Below the pieces are notes generated by a model. That model saw only the letters and a list, made by a program, of their open reading frames with translations, was not told where the DNA came from and ran no database searches. A stretch of DNA of 27,628 nucleotides from an uncultured Alphaproteobacteria bacterium (GTDB lineage Bacteria > Pseudomonadota > Alphaproteobacteria > RF32 > CAG-239), in contig CALXTG010000085.1 in the NCBI GenBank assembly GCA_944391355.1, forward strand, positions 1 through 27,628, read 5' to 3'. Below are positions 15,742 through 24,015 of the stretch, one piece after another. Position numbers and translations under genes: made by a program. Every line of letters starts with the position of its first letter. Position 1 is the stretch's first letter.

Positions 15742-17694
15742 TTAAAACAATCTCAAAATCGATTGACTGGCTTGAGATGCCAGGCTTAAAGAATTCACCG
15801 CCAGTTGCTGTGCGGTTTGTAAAGCCAGCATATTAGCCGATTCCTGATTCATATCGGCTAAAGTCAGTTTATCCGCTCCCTCTTCCAAAACATTAATCAA
15901 ATTCCCGGTAAAGTCTTCTCGCGTTGTCACAATTGAATAATAATTACCGAAAGCGGAAGCATAAGAACGTAAGGTACCGATGGCCTCATCAAGCTCGGAA
16001 ATTGAAGTTTCAATATCTTCGGTAGTCGCCCAATCAGCCCTGTTCACGCCCAGAGCCATACTCATGCCGTCAACCCCTTTAACTTCAATCTGCGAAGAAC
16101 GGTCTTCATTAAAATTAACTTTCAAGTTCTGCTGCAACAGCAAATTAACCCCTTTATAAGAGGCATCGCCGATTAATTGATCATACTGCTCCAAAATCCG
16201 GTTAAACTGCGCCGAATATTTTTGCATGCCTTCATCTTTTTTTATTGCCGACTTTTCACCGTCATCAATTTTTGTAAAGATATCATCATAATCTTCTGGC
16301 AGACTGACCGGTGTTGTCGAAGTCTGTTTAAATCCCATCACATTATTTCCGTTTGCAATTGCCGCACCGGTCAAGACCGTATCGGCGCGAAAACTGCCCT
16401 CTTTGGTATTGATAACCGCCCCGGCAACGGTTGTAACCGTTGTGTTTCGGAAAGTTGCGGCGCTGGAATAAGCGGCATTAATATTCATAACCGCCGCCGC
16501 AGAAAGCATATTTATTCTCGCCGAAGCAAAACCGACCCCGGAAATTTCCGAACTGTAAAAATTAACTTTGCTCTTTCCGTCAAGTATCACGTCAATATCT
16601 TCAAATCCCTGTCCGCCGCGATTAAAAGTTCTGATATTGAATTGCGAATGATCCTGCAGAGAAACTTTGCCGTAACCGACAGCCGTAGCATATTGCCCGT
16701 GTGTCTGAACATTAACCTGCGCATCGCCGGAAAGATACTGCGACCCGGCAATCATCCCAAAACCGGCATAGCTGTATGTACTGACATTAACAACCGTACC
16801 ATCGGCAAAGTAATTATCGCCGCAAAAAATGCCGTAAGTTTTATAACTTTTCGCCGCCGCCGGATCGGCAACAACCTCGCGAATATTAATTTTACCGCGA
16901 TATTCCGCCTTACTGTCGGGCAGAGTAATGGCGGCATATTCGCGCTTGGTATCACTGTCTTGTTCTGTATCGACCGTAATATCCAGATTCTGCAACACCA
17001 CGCCGTTGACATTTCTGCCGTAGACAGCTCCCGAATCGGCGTAACTGCTTCCTCTCTGAGCCACCGAAACATTAACGCTCAAATCAGAAACCAGCGCATT
17101 ATCTGCCAAAGTAATCCCTGAATTATTGCCGCTGAAGTTAAAATTCAGCTGTGAAAACTTATTGAGTTCACTGTCACGCGCCGCAGGATTGACATCTGCA
17201 AAATGACCGACTCCGACCAAAGACTGTCCCTCTTTCAGAACAATATTGTCATCGCCCATATCGATTTGCCCGAAAATAACAATTTTTCCCGTCACGTCAT
17301 TTAAGGCCCGCAACAATTCTTCTTTACTCTCGACCACGGCTCCGACCCCGCTCTGCCGGCTCAGCCACTCACGGCTGACGGTCGGCCCGGAAGTTTCGAG
17401 CGCCTGGTTGGCAACGGCTTTAGCCTGTTCAAGGAATTTGGTGCCGGAATCAATCGCTTCGCTGGCCGCTTTAATTGTTTGTATTCCCTGTGACATGGCG
17501 TCTAACAAGGCGGTTAAATCGGCGGCGCGGTTGTTTAACGAAGAAGCGGTGTAATAAGAAGAAGGATTATCGATTGCCGAAGAAACTTTAAGACCGGTCG
17601 CCAGGCGGTTTTGCACAATATCCTGCTGGCTTGCAATATTCTGCAAGCTCAACAAGTTGCTGCGCATTGACGCTGTTAACGATATCCCCGACAT
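15742..17694 (-). CDS. Flagellin with large beta-helix-like central insert
   Basis: This is a 650-residue filament protein. Residues 1-100 form the conserved helical N-terminal part (LTASMRSNLLSLQNI, then QNRLATGLKVSSAIDNP), and residues about 490-650 form the C-terminal part ending ASQSILRLF. Between them, about 105-465 replaces the usual variable domain with a long stretch of short regularly spaced strands rich in Asn, Gly, Val and Ser, opening with GKIVIFGQIDMGDDNIVLKE and GQSLVGVGHF. This resembles right-handed parallel beta-helix proteins of the pectate-lyase type. Usual bacterial flagellins are 270-500 residues. The insert would project from the filament surface. Binding, enzymatic or immune-masking roles are all possible; no catalytic residues can be assigned. 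Ribosome site GGAG is eight bases before the ATG; the gene is alone on the minus strand. Confidence 0.9.
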   Translation of the reverse strand: MSGISLTASMRSNLLSLQNIASQQDIVQNRLATGLKVSSAIDNPSSYYTASSLNNRAADLTALLDAMSQGIQTIKAASEAIDSGTKFLEQAKAVANQALETSGPTVSREWLSRQSGVGAVVESKEELLRALNDVTGKIVIFGQIDMGDDNIVLKEGQSLVGVGHFADVNPAARDSELNKFSQLNFNFSGNNSGITLADNALVSDLSVNVSVAQRGSSYADSGAVYGRNVNGVVLQNLDITVDTEQDSDTKREYAAITLPDSKAEYRGKINIREVVADPAAAKSYKTYGIFCGDNYFADGTVVNVSTYSYAGFGMIAGSQYLSGDAQVNVQTHGQYATAVGYGKVSLQDHSQFNIRTFNRGGQGFEDIDVILDGKSKVNFYSSEISGVGFASARINMLSAAAVMNINAAYSSAATFRNTTVTTVAGAVINTKEGSFRADTVLTGAAIANGNNVMGFKQTSTTPVSLPEDYDDIFTKIDDGEKSAIKKDEGMQKYSAQFNRILEQYDQLIGDASYKGVNLLLQQNLKVNFNEDRSSQIEVKGVDGMSMALGVNRADWATTEDIETSISELDEAIGTLRSYASAFGNYYSIVTTREDFTGNLINVLEEGADKLTLADMNQESANMLALQTAQQLAVNSLSLASQASQSILRLF

Positions 17695-17730
17695 TCTACC
17701 GGCTCCGGTTTTGTTATACTCACTGTATTT

Positions 17731-17759
17731 ATAATACCATAATTCTTTATTCTGTACAA
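17731..17759 (-). promoter_or_regulatory. Candidate sigma70-type promoter of the flagellin gene
   Basis: On the minus strand TTGTAC (17759-17754) and TATTAT (17736-17731) are exactly 17 bases apart, about 37 nt before the flagellin ATG. I saw no clear sigma28 or sigma54 box in this interval. Confidence 0.55.
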
Positions 17760-17820
17760 CAGAGATTAATAAAAATTTACGGCAAAACCTTTTTTAATAT
17801 ATTTTTACTGGACAGACATA

Positions 17821-17856
17821 AAAAATCCGTACAATTTTACAACTGTACGGATTTTT
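17821..17856 (-). terminator. Terminator after ackA
   Basis: There is a perfect 12-bp stem AAAAATCCGTAC / GTACGGATTTTT (17821-17832 with 17845-17856) with a 12-base loop, 14 nt beyond the ackA stop on the minus strand. Its T-run lies within the stem's 3' arm. Confidence 0.75.
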
Positions 17857-17869
17857 ATATGCGGTTTTC

Positions 17870-19048
17870 CTACTTTGCCAGACGAACCGTATCCTGGGCA
17901 ATAACCAATTCCTCATCGGTCGGAATCACAAAAACCTTAACCTTGGAATCCGGCGTCGAAATCGCCAGCGCCTCACCGCGCTTGCTGTTAGCGGCTTCAT
18001 CAAGCTTAATACCTAGATAAGCCAGTTTTTCAACGACCAGCTTGCGGATTAAAGAAGAATTCTCACCGATGCCGGCAGTAAAGACTATCGCATCGACACC
18101 GCCGAGAACGGCAATATAGCCGCCGATGGTTTTCAGCAGCGCATGAATATAGGCTTCCATCGCCACAATCGCCTTATCATCGCCTTTAACAAAATTGTCT
18201 TCAACATCACGCATATCCGAAAAACCGCTCAAACCGAGCATGCCGCTCTGCTTGTTCAGCAGCGTGTTAACCTCGTCAACCGTTTTGTTCTGCGACTTCA
18301 TAATATGCAGCGGAATATAGGGATCAATATCGCCGGAGCGGGTTCCCATAATCACGCCGGCCAGAGGCGTAAAGCCCATCGACGTATCAACGCATTCACC
18401 GTTTTCAACAGCCGAAATCGACGCCCCGTTACCCAAATGGCAGGTGATGATTTTACCGGCCTTGCCCAGCAGTTTGGCGGCTTCTTTGGCAACATAATAA
18501 TGCGATGTTCCGTGAAAACCGTAACGGCGGATTTGATGTTTGGTATATTGTTCCATTGGCAAAGCATAAAGATAAGCCGGTTTTTTCATTGTCTGATGGA
18601 AAGCCGTATCAAAAACGGCAACCTGCGGAATATTCGGCAGCAATTCGGAAACAGCCTTAATTCCCAATACATTGGCCGGATTATGCAGCGGCGCCAGAGC
18701 TGACAGCTCTTCAACTTTGGCAACGACTTCGGGCGTAATCAGAACCGACTGGGCAAAAGCTTCGCCGCCGTGAACCACGCGATGGCCGACCGCTGTCAGC
18801 TCGTCCATGCTGTTTAAGGCGCCTTCCGACAGCAGCTTGAAAACTTCGTTAATAGCCTCGGTATGCGAAGGCAGGTTAACTTCTTTAACTTTTTTATCGC
18901 CGTTAAATTTGATACTGACGCAGGAACCGTCAATACCGATACGTTCGGCCAGCCCCTTGGCAACAACTTCATATTTATCGCCGTCAACATTAAACAGCTG
19001 ATATTTCAAAGAAGAAGAACCGGAGTTCAATACTAAGATTTTTTTCAT
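17870..19048 (-). CDS. ackA: Acetate kinase
   Basis: This 392-residue cytoplasmic enzyme converts acetyl phosphate plus ADP to acetate plus ATP, completing the Pta-AckA route of substrate-level ATP formation and acetate overflow. Diagnostic segments are the N-terminal LVLNSGSSSLKYQL, then VGHRVVHGGEAF, FDTAFHQTM, GFHGTSHYYVA, the phosphate loop CHLGNGASI and DTSMGFTPLAGVIMGTRSGD. Length is standard (about 400). I place the start at the ATG at 19048. An in-frame ATG at 19069 would put the ribosome site AAAGGA inside the coding region, so it is unlikely. It follows pta with a short gap, making a pta-ackA operon. Confidence 0.96.
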   Translation of the reverse strand: MKKILVLNSGSSSLKYQLFNVDGDKYEVVAKGLAERIGIDGSCVSIKFNGDKKVKEVNLPSHTEAINEVFKLLSEGALNSMDELTAVGHRVVHGGEAFAQSVLITPEVVAKVEELSALAPLHNPANVLGIKAVSELLPNIPQVAVFDTAFHQTMKKPAYLYALPMEQYTKHQIRRYGFHGTSHYYVAKEAAKLLGKAGKIITCHLGNGASISAVENGECVDTSMGFTPLAGVIMGTRSGDIDPYIPLHIMKSQNKTVDEVNTLLNKQSGMLGLSGFSDMRDVEDNFVKGDDKAIVAMEAYIHALLKTIGGYIAVLGGVDAIVFTAGIGENSSLIRKLVVEKLAYLGIKLDEAANSKRGEALAISTPDSKVKVFVIPTDEELVIAQDTVRLAK

Positions 19049-19068
19049 CAGACTAAAGTCCTTTCCCA

Positions 19069-20082
19069 TTAATTTTTCTTATTCATTGCCTGTAAGGCCG
19101 TAATGGCGATAACACCGACAATATCTTCAACCAGCGCGCCGCGCGACAAATCATTAACCGGCGCATTCAACCCCTGCAGCATTGGGCCGTAAGCCTCACT
19201 GCCGTAAAAACGCTGCAACATCTTATAACCGATATTACCGGCATTGATATCCGGGAAAATCAGAACATTGGCTTCCCCGGCGACATCGCTGCCCGGAGCT
19301 TTCTTTTTGGCAACCACGGCATCCAGCGCGGCATCGGCCTGCAGTTCGCCGTCAAGCTTAATATTCATGCCCTTATATTCATCACCGGCCAACGCGGCTT
19401 TGGCCATTTCCGTCGCCCGTCTGACCTTGTCAACCGAGTCGCCTTTTCCGGAACCTTTGGTCGAGAAAGAAAGCATCGCAACTTTGGGCTCAAGACCGAA
19501 CTGCAGCGCGCTTTCGGCCGCACCCAGAGCAATATCGCACAACTCCTTATCGGTCGGATCAATCACGATCGCGCAGTCAGAAAAGATATAAGGCTTATCA
19601 TTGGCGACCAAAATCAGGAAAGACGAAACGGCACGATCCTTACGCGCCGATTTAATAATCTGCAGCGCCGGACGCACGGTATCGGCCGTCGAATGATTGG
19701 CGCCCGAAACCATACCGTCGGCATGGCCGGCCTTAATCATCAGCGTACCGAAATAATTGGGATTCAAAGCAGTTTTAGCCGCTTCTTCGGGCGTCATGCC
19801 TTTTTCCTTGCGCAGATTATAAAGCAGCTCGGTATATTCGGGCAGACGCGGCGATTTAGCCGGATCAACCAGCTCGATTCCGTCAAGCTTCCAGTTATTG
19901 GCGGCAAAATGTGCCTTAATTTCTTCGGGATTTCCCAGGATTACCGGTTTAACGGCCTTTTGTTCGTTAAGAAAATTGGCTGCTTCCAAAATTCTGGCAT
20001 CTTCGCCTTCTGGCAGAACAATCGTCTGCGGCGACTGCTTGGCTTTTTCGAGCAGAGCGTTCAGATATTTGCTTACTTTCAT
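19069..20082 (-). CDS. pta: Phosphate acetyltransferase (short type)
   Basis: This 337-residue enzyme makes acetyl phosphate from acetyl-CoA and phosphate, the first step of acetate formation. It is the short form, comprising only the catalytic PTA_PTB domain without the N-terminal DRTGG/CobB-like regions of the E. coli enzyme. Motifs include LPEGEDARILEAA near the start, the substrate loop DGMVSGANHSTADTVRPALQ and the C-terminal INAGNIGYKMLQRF. I place the start at the ATG at 20082, since AAGGA lies just upstream; a further ATG at 20097 would swallow that site. It is first in the pta-ackA operon, divergent from ndk. Confidence 0.95.
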   Translation of the reverse strand: MKVSKYLNALLEKAKQSPQTIVLPEGEDARILEAANFLNEQKAVKPVILGNPEEIKAHFAANNWKLDGIELVDPAKSPRLPEYTELLYNLRKEKGMTPEEAAKTALNPNYFGTLMIKAGHADGMVSGANHSTADTVRPALQIIKSARKDRAVSSFLILVANDKPYIFSDCAIVIDPTDKELCDIALGAAESALQFGLEPKVAMLSFSTKGSGKGDSVDKVRRATEMAKAALAGDEYKGMNIKLDGELQADAALDAVVAKKKAPGSDVAGEANVLIFPDINAGNIGYKMLQRFYGSEAYGPMLQGLNAPVNDLSRGALVEDIVGVIAITALQAMNKKN

Positions 20083-20195
20083 GATTTTTCCTTGCATTTC
20101 AGTTGATTCAAATTTGAATATCTGTAATAAACAACTATATCAGCAAAAAGTCTAGCAAAAATGTCAAAAGTCTTTGCTTCTTTGGAAAAACTGTT

Positions 20196-20224
20196 TTAAC
20201 ATAGGCAAAAATTTCCAATATGCT
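20196..20224 (+). promoter_or_regulatory. Candidate promoter of ndk
   Basis: TTAACA (20196-20201) and TATGCT (20219-20224) are 17 bases apart, 20 nt before the ndk start. The neighbouring 20140-20180 contains three near-repeats of AGCAAAAAGTCT, possibly a regulator site shared with the divergent pta gene. Confidence 0.45.
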
Positions 20225-20243
20225 AAATTAGGGAAAGGACAAA

Positions 20244-20663
20244 ATGATGGAAAGAACCCTCTCGATTATCAAACCCGACGCCACGCTGCGTAATATTACC
20301 GGCAAAGTCAATGCCATGATCGAAGATGCCGGCCTGAAAATCGTCGCACAAAAAAGGATTCGCCTGACCAAGGAACAGGCCGAAGAATTTTATGATGTCC
20401 ATAAAGACAAAGTCTTCTTTCCCAATCTGGTTGAGTTTATGACTTCCGGCCCGGTTGTCGTTCAGGTTCTCGAAGCCGACAACGCGGTCGAACTTTATCG
20501 CAAAATCATGGGTGCAACCAATCCGGCGGTTGCTGAAGAAGGCACCATTCGTAAAACCTATGCTTTGTCAATCGATAAAAATACCGTTCACGGTTCCGAC
20601 TCGCTCGAAAATGCCAAACGTGAAATCGAATTTTTCTTCAGCCACGTAGAAATCGACCATTGA
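20244..20663 (+). CDS. ndk: Nucleoside diphosphate kinase
   Basis: This 139-residue cytoplasmic enzyme balances nucleoside triphosphate pools by transferring phosphate from ATP through a histidine. The family signature NTVHGSDSLENAKREI contains the phosphohistidine, His116. The N-terminus ERTLSIIKPDATLRN and the typical length confirm it. Two adjacent ATG codons (20244 and 20247) follow GGGAAAGGA, and either could be used. It is the first gene of the run leading into the DUF2066 protein. Confidence 0.97.
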   Translation: MMERTLSIIKPDATLRNITGKVNAMIEDAGLKIVAQKRIRLTKEQAEEFYDVHKDKVFFPNLVEFMTSGPVVVQVLEADNAVELYRKIMGATNPAVAEEGTIRKTYALSIDKNTVHGSDSLENAKREIEFFFSHVEIDH

Positions 20664-20677
20664 GGAGATAAAATAAA

Positions 20678-21742
20678 TTGCGCGGTTTTCTTCATTTTCT
20701 GCTGCCTGTCGTTATTTTGCTGACCGCTGCGGCCGTTCGCGCCGAAACGGTAGCCTTTTATAATGTCGAACTTTACGTAGACGTCACCTCCGATAATGCT
20801 TCGCATGCCCGCGAAAAAGCGCTGAACGAAGCCAACCGCAAAGCCTTGGAAACCGTTGCCGCCAAAATCACCACGCCCGAAGGCGTCGCCAAACTGATGA
20901 CGCTTGAAGACGATCAGCTGGTAAATTTTATCAAAGAAGTGGCGGTTATCTCCGAAAAATCTTCAAATATCCGTTATATTGCCACCCTGAATATTGCAAT
21001 TAATGACCGCCTGCTCAAAGCCTATATGGCCGAACAGCAAATTCCCTACATGACGGATTCCGCCCGCAATGTTTTGGTAATTCCGCTGTTTCGCGAATTC
21101 AAGACCGACCGTCCGATGTTATGGGAATCCGGCAACCTGTGGCGCCAAGCTTGGGAAAACAGCGGCAGCAGCAGCGCTCCCGTTCATATTTTCAGCATTC
21201 CGGCCACCGGCGCAAACTACGCCGCGATTGATGCCGAAAAAGCTTCGGTGCTCGACGGCATGGCCTTAAATACGGTCGCCCGCAACAATCAGGCGCCCGA
21301 TGTTTACGTTTTGGACGCCGTTTATGACGGCATCGACGGCCTGTTGATTCAGATTTCCTCTTATGTCGGCGGCACCAACGCCGTTGAAACAATGAAAGTT
21401 CCCGGCATGCGCGGTCCCGAACTTTTCGCCGACGCGGTTAAGGCCATCAAAAATAAAATTGCCGGCGAGGTAAAAGGGCGTGATATCCGCGAAAGCCGCT
21501 CGCAGTCAGACTTGGTCGTCATCTATGAATATAACAATATGCGGGAATGGATCAGTCTTGAAAAAAGCCTGCGGGGGCTGCCCTATGTCAAAAAGCTTAA
21601 TCTTGAAGCGCTCGGCGGCGGTAAAGCACAGTTTAAGATATTTTTCATCGGCGCCCGTGAACGGATGCTTGAAGCATTGCGCAGCCGCGGTTTCAGCCTG
21701 CAGGATTACGGCAACACGACCCTGTTGAGCCGCGCCGGATAA
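20678..21742 (+). CDS. Secreted DUF2066 domain protein
   Basis: This 354-residue protein has a signal peptide of about 22 residues (core FLLPVVILLTAAAVRA, cleavage before ETVAF). The N-terminal domain (YNVELYVDVTSDNASHAREKALNEANRKAL) fits DUF2066, an uncharacterised domain common in Proteobacteria. The rest shows alternating strands and helices with no catalytic motif. Translation starts at a TTG codon (20678), supported by GAGGAG eight bases upstream and by the signal peptide starting at once. It lies 14 nt after ndk and 23 nt before the PerM-type permease. DUF2066-permease adjacency recurs in proteobacteria, which suggests a shared envelope role, but the function is unknown. Confidence 0.85.
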   Translation: MRGFLHFLLPVVILLTAAAVRAETVAFYNVELYVDVTSDNASHAREKALNEANRKALETVAAKITTPEGVAKLMTLEDDQLVNFIKEVAVISEKSSNIRYIATLNIAINDRLLKAYMAEQQIPYMTDSARNVLVIPLFREFKTDRPMLWESGNLWRQAWENSGSSSAPVHIFSIPATGANYAAIDAEKASVLDGMALNTVARNNQAPDVYVLDAVYDGIDGLLIQISSYVGGTNAVETMKVPGMRGPELFADAVKAIKNKIAGEVKGRDIRESRSQSDLVVIYEYNNMREWISLEKSLRGLPYVKKLNLEALGGGKAQFKIFFIGARERMLEALRSRGFSLQDYGNTTLLSRAG

Positions 21743-21765
21743 CCGATAACAAAGGAACAGATTTC

Positions 21766-22827
21766 ATGATTACGGAAAAAAAGAATAATCGCAACTGGGT
21801 GTTCTGGTTGGTTTTGTTTGTCTTATTCTGCATCGCCGTTTATGTGCTGCGCTCGGTTTTACTGCCTTTTGTTGCCGGTATCATTATCGGTTATCTGCTT
21901 GATCCCTGGACTTCAAAATTCGAAAAGTGGGGCATGAATCGCACTTTTGCCACTTTTTTGGTGATGTTTCTGGTCTTGATTTTTATGATTCCGGCGCTGA
22001 TTATTCTGATTGGCATCATCGATGAACAGCTCGGCCAGTTTTTAGCCGAACTTCCGCGCTATATAACTTCTCTGGTCAAAAAAATGGAACCGGTTTTCAT
22101 TGAGCTGCAGGACCACTTCCCGTCTTTGCAGCCGGAAAAAATCCGCGAATATCTCAAAAACAATATGACCAACAACCTGAAAATCGTCGGCTCGCTGATG
22201 GGCGGTCTGGTAAGCGGCGGTTTTGCCCTGATCAACCTGCTTTCGCTGCTGCTGATTACGCCGATCGTCGCCTTCTATATGTTGCGCGACTGGGATAATT
22301 TTCTTGCCAAAGTCAAAGAACTCCTGCCCCGCAACTCCAAAAAAGAAATCATTCTCCAAGCCAAAGAAATTGACCGGACGCTTTCCGGCTTTATCCGCGG
22401 CCAGCTCAGCGTCTGTATTCTGCTCGGAACCTTTTATTCCGTCGGCCTTTATGCGGTCGGCCTCGAACTTGGCGTTCTGGTCGGCTTTATCGCCGGTTTG
22501 ATTTCTTTTATCCCCTATGTCGGCAGCATTTTCGGCTTTGTCGTCAGCATCTCGATTGCCTTTGCCCAGTTTGACAGCCTGACCCCGGTGCTTCATGTGG
22601 CATTGGTCTTTGTGGTCGGACAATTCATTGAAGGCAATTTCCTGACCCCGAAACTGGTCGGCGACAATGTCGGACTGCATCCGGTCTGGGTTATGTTCGC
22701 CTTACTGGCCGGCGGCGTGCTGCTCGGTTTCCTGGGCTTAATGATCGCCGTGCCGGTCGCTGCGATTATCGGTGTTCTGCTGCGCCATGCGATAGAAAAT
22801 TACAAACACTCGTCGCTTTATCGTTAA
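21766..22827 (+). CDS. AI-2E/PerM-family membrane transport protein
   Basis: This 353-residue protein has about seven or eight membrane helices, with the family layout: a helix pair at the N-terminus (WVFWLVLFVLFCIAVYVLR and LLPFVAGIIIGYLLDPW), a hydrophilic middle segment (about residues 85-135), and a helical C-terminal half with GLISFIPYVGSIFG and the strongly conserved EGNFLTPKLVGDNVGLHP. PerM/AI-2E members are inner-membrane exporters or antiporters; substrates differ between members and cannot be read from sequence. It has AAAGGAAC as ribosome site. A weak hairpin after the stop (AAAAAC-CGCAA-GTTTTT) could partly end transcription before mraY. Confidence 0.93.
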   Translation: MITEKKNNRNWVFWLVLFVLFCIAVYVLRSVLLPFVAGIIIGYLLDPWTSKFEKWGMNRTFATFLVMFLVLIFMIPALIILIGIIDEQLGQFLAELPRYITSLVKKMEPVFIELQDHFPSLQPEKIREYLKNNMTNNLKIVGSLMGGLVSGGFALINLLSLLLITPIVAFYMLRDWDNFLAKVKELLPRNSKKEIILQAKEIDRTLSGFIRGQLSVCILLGTFYSVGLYAVGLELGVLVGFIAGLISFIPYVGSIFGFVVSISIAFAQFDSLTPVLHVALVFVVGQFIEGNFLTPKLVGDNVGLHPVWVMFALLAGGVLLGFLGLMIAVPVAAIIGVLLRHAIENYKHSSLYR

Positions 22828-22929
22828 AAACCGCAAGTTTTTTACCGGACGCACCGATTTTTTAAGACTTATTTTAGATATTGAGTCTACAATTCCTGAC
22901 AAATTCGAATTTGTTTCAGGGAATGTAAT

Positions 22930-24003
22930 ATGTTATATAATATCTGTGCTTATTTTCAGCTCGACGGCTGTCTTCCGCTGCCGCTCCGCGCCGCCGCGGC
23001 TTTTTTCATTGCTCTCGGCTTATCTCTGCTTTGCGGACCTAAACTGATTGATTTCCTCCGTCATCATCAGAAAAAAGGACAGCCGATTCGCGAAGACGGC
23101 CCCCAATCGCATCTGTTAACCAAAAAAGGCACGCCGACCATGGGCGGGCTGTTGATTCTCGGCAGCAGCATTCTGACTGTGCTGTTATTGGCCGATTTAA
23201 GCAATGCGTTGGTTTGGATCTGCATTTTGGTCTTACTGGTATACGGCTTTGTCGGTTTTGCCGACGACTACGTCAAAGTCACCAAACAAACCGCTAATGC
23301 CATGAGCGCCAAAATGAAGCTGTTTTTGCAATTTACCACAGCTTTTGCCGCCGTAACCGTCATTACGCTGCTGACGCCCGAACCGTCGCGCTATCTGCTT
23401 ACTTTTCCCTGGTTTAAGCACCTGGCTTTAAATTTATGGCTGTTTTACATTCCCTTTGCCATGGTTGTTATCGCCGGCGCCTCCAATGCCGTTAATCTCA
23501 GCGACGGCCTTGACGGCCTGGCTTCGGGGCTGCTGGTCGCCTCTTTCGCCGTCTTTATGATTATTGCCGGCATCTGCGGCAGCAGCATGAACGAATATTT
23601 TTACATTCTGCCAATTCCCCATGCCGGCGAAATCGCCGTTGTCTGCGCCGCGGTTATCGGCGGCTGTATCGGCTTTTTATGGTTTAATGCCGCTCCGGCG
23701 CAAGTCTTTATGGGCGATACCGGCTCGCTGGCCTTGGGCGCTCTCCTCGGAACGGTTGCCGTCATTGTAAAGCATGAAATTCTGCTGGCCGTTGTCGGCG
23801 GCGTTTTTGTCATCGAAGCCTTATCCGTCATGATTCAGGTCGCCTATTACCGCAAAACCGGCGGCAAAAGATTCTTCAAAATGGCGCCGATCCATCATCA
23901 TTTTGAACAATGCGGCTGGCCGGAAACCCGGGTTGTCATCCGCTTCTGGATTGCCGCTCTGGCTCTGGCGGTTTTGGGATTAACCGCATTGATTTTGAAA
24001 TAA
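22930..24003 (+). CDS. mraY: Phospho-N-acetylmuramoyl-pentapeptide transferase
   Basis: This 357-residue membrane enzyme forms lipid I from UDP-MurNAc-pentapeptide and undecaprenyl phosphate, the first membrane step of peptidoglycan synthesis. Family motifs are all present: KKGTPTMGGLLI (65-76), the Mg-binding GFADDYVKV (Asp112, Asp113), NLSDGLDGLASG (189-200), QVFMGDTGSLALG with Asp263, and APIHHHFE with the three His at 322-324. About ten membrane helices fit. The leader contains a palindromic hairpin ending at the ribosome site. It starts the division/cell-wall run, but the usual upstream neighbours (ftsI, murE, murF) are replaced by the permease gene. Confidence 0.97.
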   Translation: MLYNICAYFQLDGCLPLPLRAAAAFFIALGLSLLCGPKLIDFLRHHQKKGQPIREDGPQSHLLTKKGTPTMGGLLILGSSILTVLLLADLSNALVWICILVLLVYGFVGFADDYVKVTKQTANAMSAKMKLFLQFTTAFAAVTVITLLTPEPSRYLLTFPWFKHLALNLWLFYIPFAMVVIAGASNAVNLSDGLDGLASGLLVASFAVFMIIAGICGSSMNEYFYILPIPHAGEIAVVCAAVIGGCIGFLWFNAAPAQVFMGDTGSLALGALLGTVAVIVKHEILLAVVGGVFVIEALSVMIQVAYYRKTGGKRFFKMAPIHHHFEQCGWPETRVVIRFWIAALALAVLGLTALILK

Positions 24004-24015
24004 GGAGAAACCGGC

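Noticed and set aside
16177..17121. 314-codon plus-strand frame opposite the flagellin gene
   Set aside because: It is antisense to a clear flagellin; the composition reflects the codon pattern of the other strand and there is no family content.
22042..22680. 212-codon minus-strand frame opposite the PerM-type permease
   Set aside because: It is a shadow frame in a GC-rich third-position pattern; the permease motifs are clear on the other strand.
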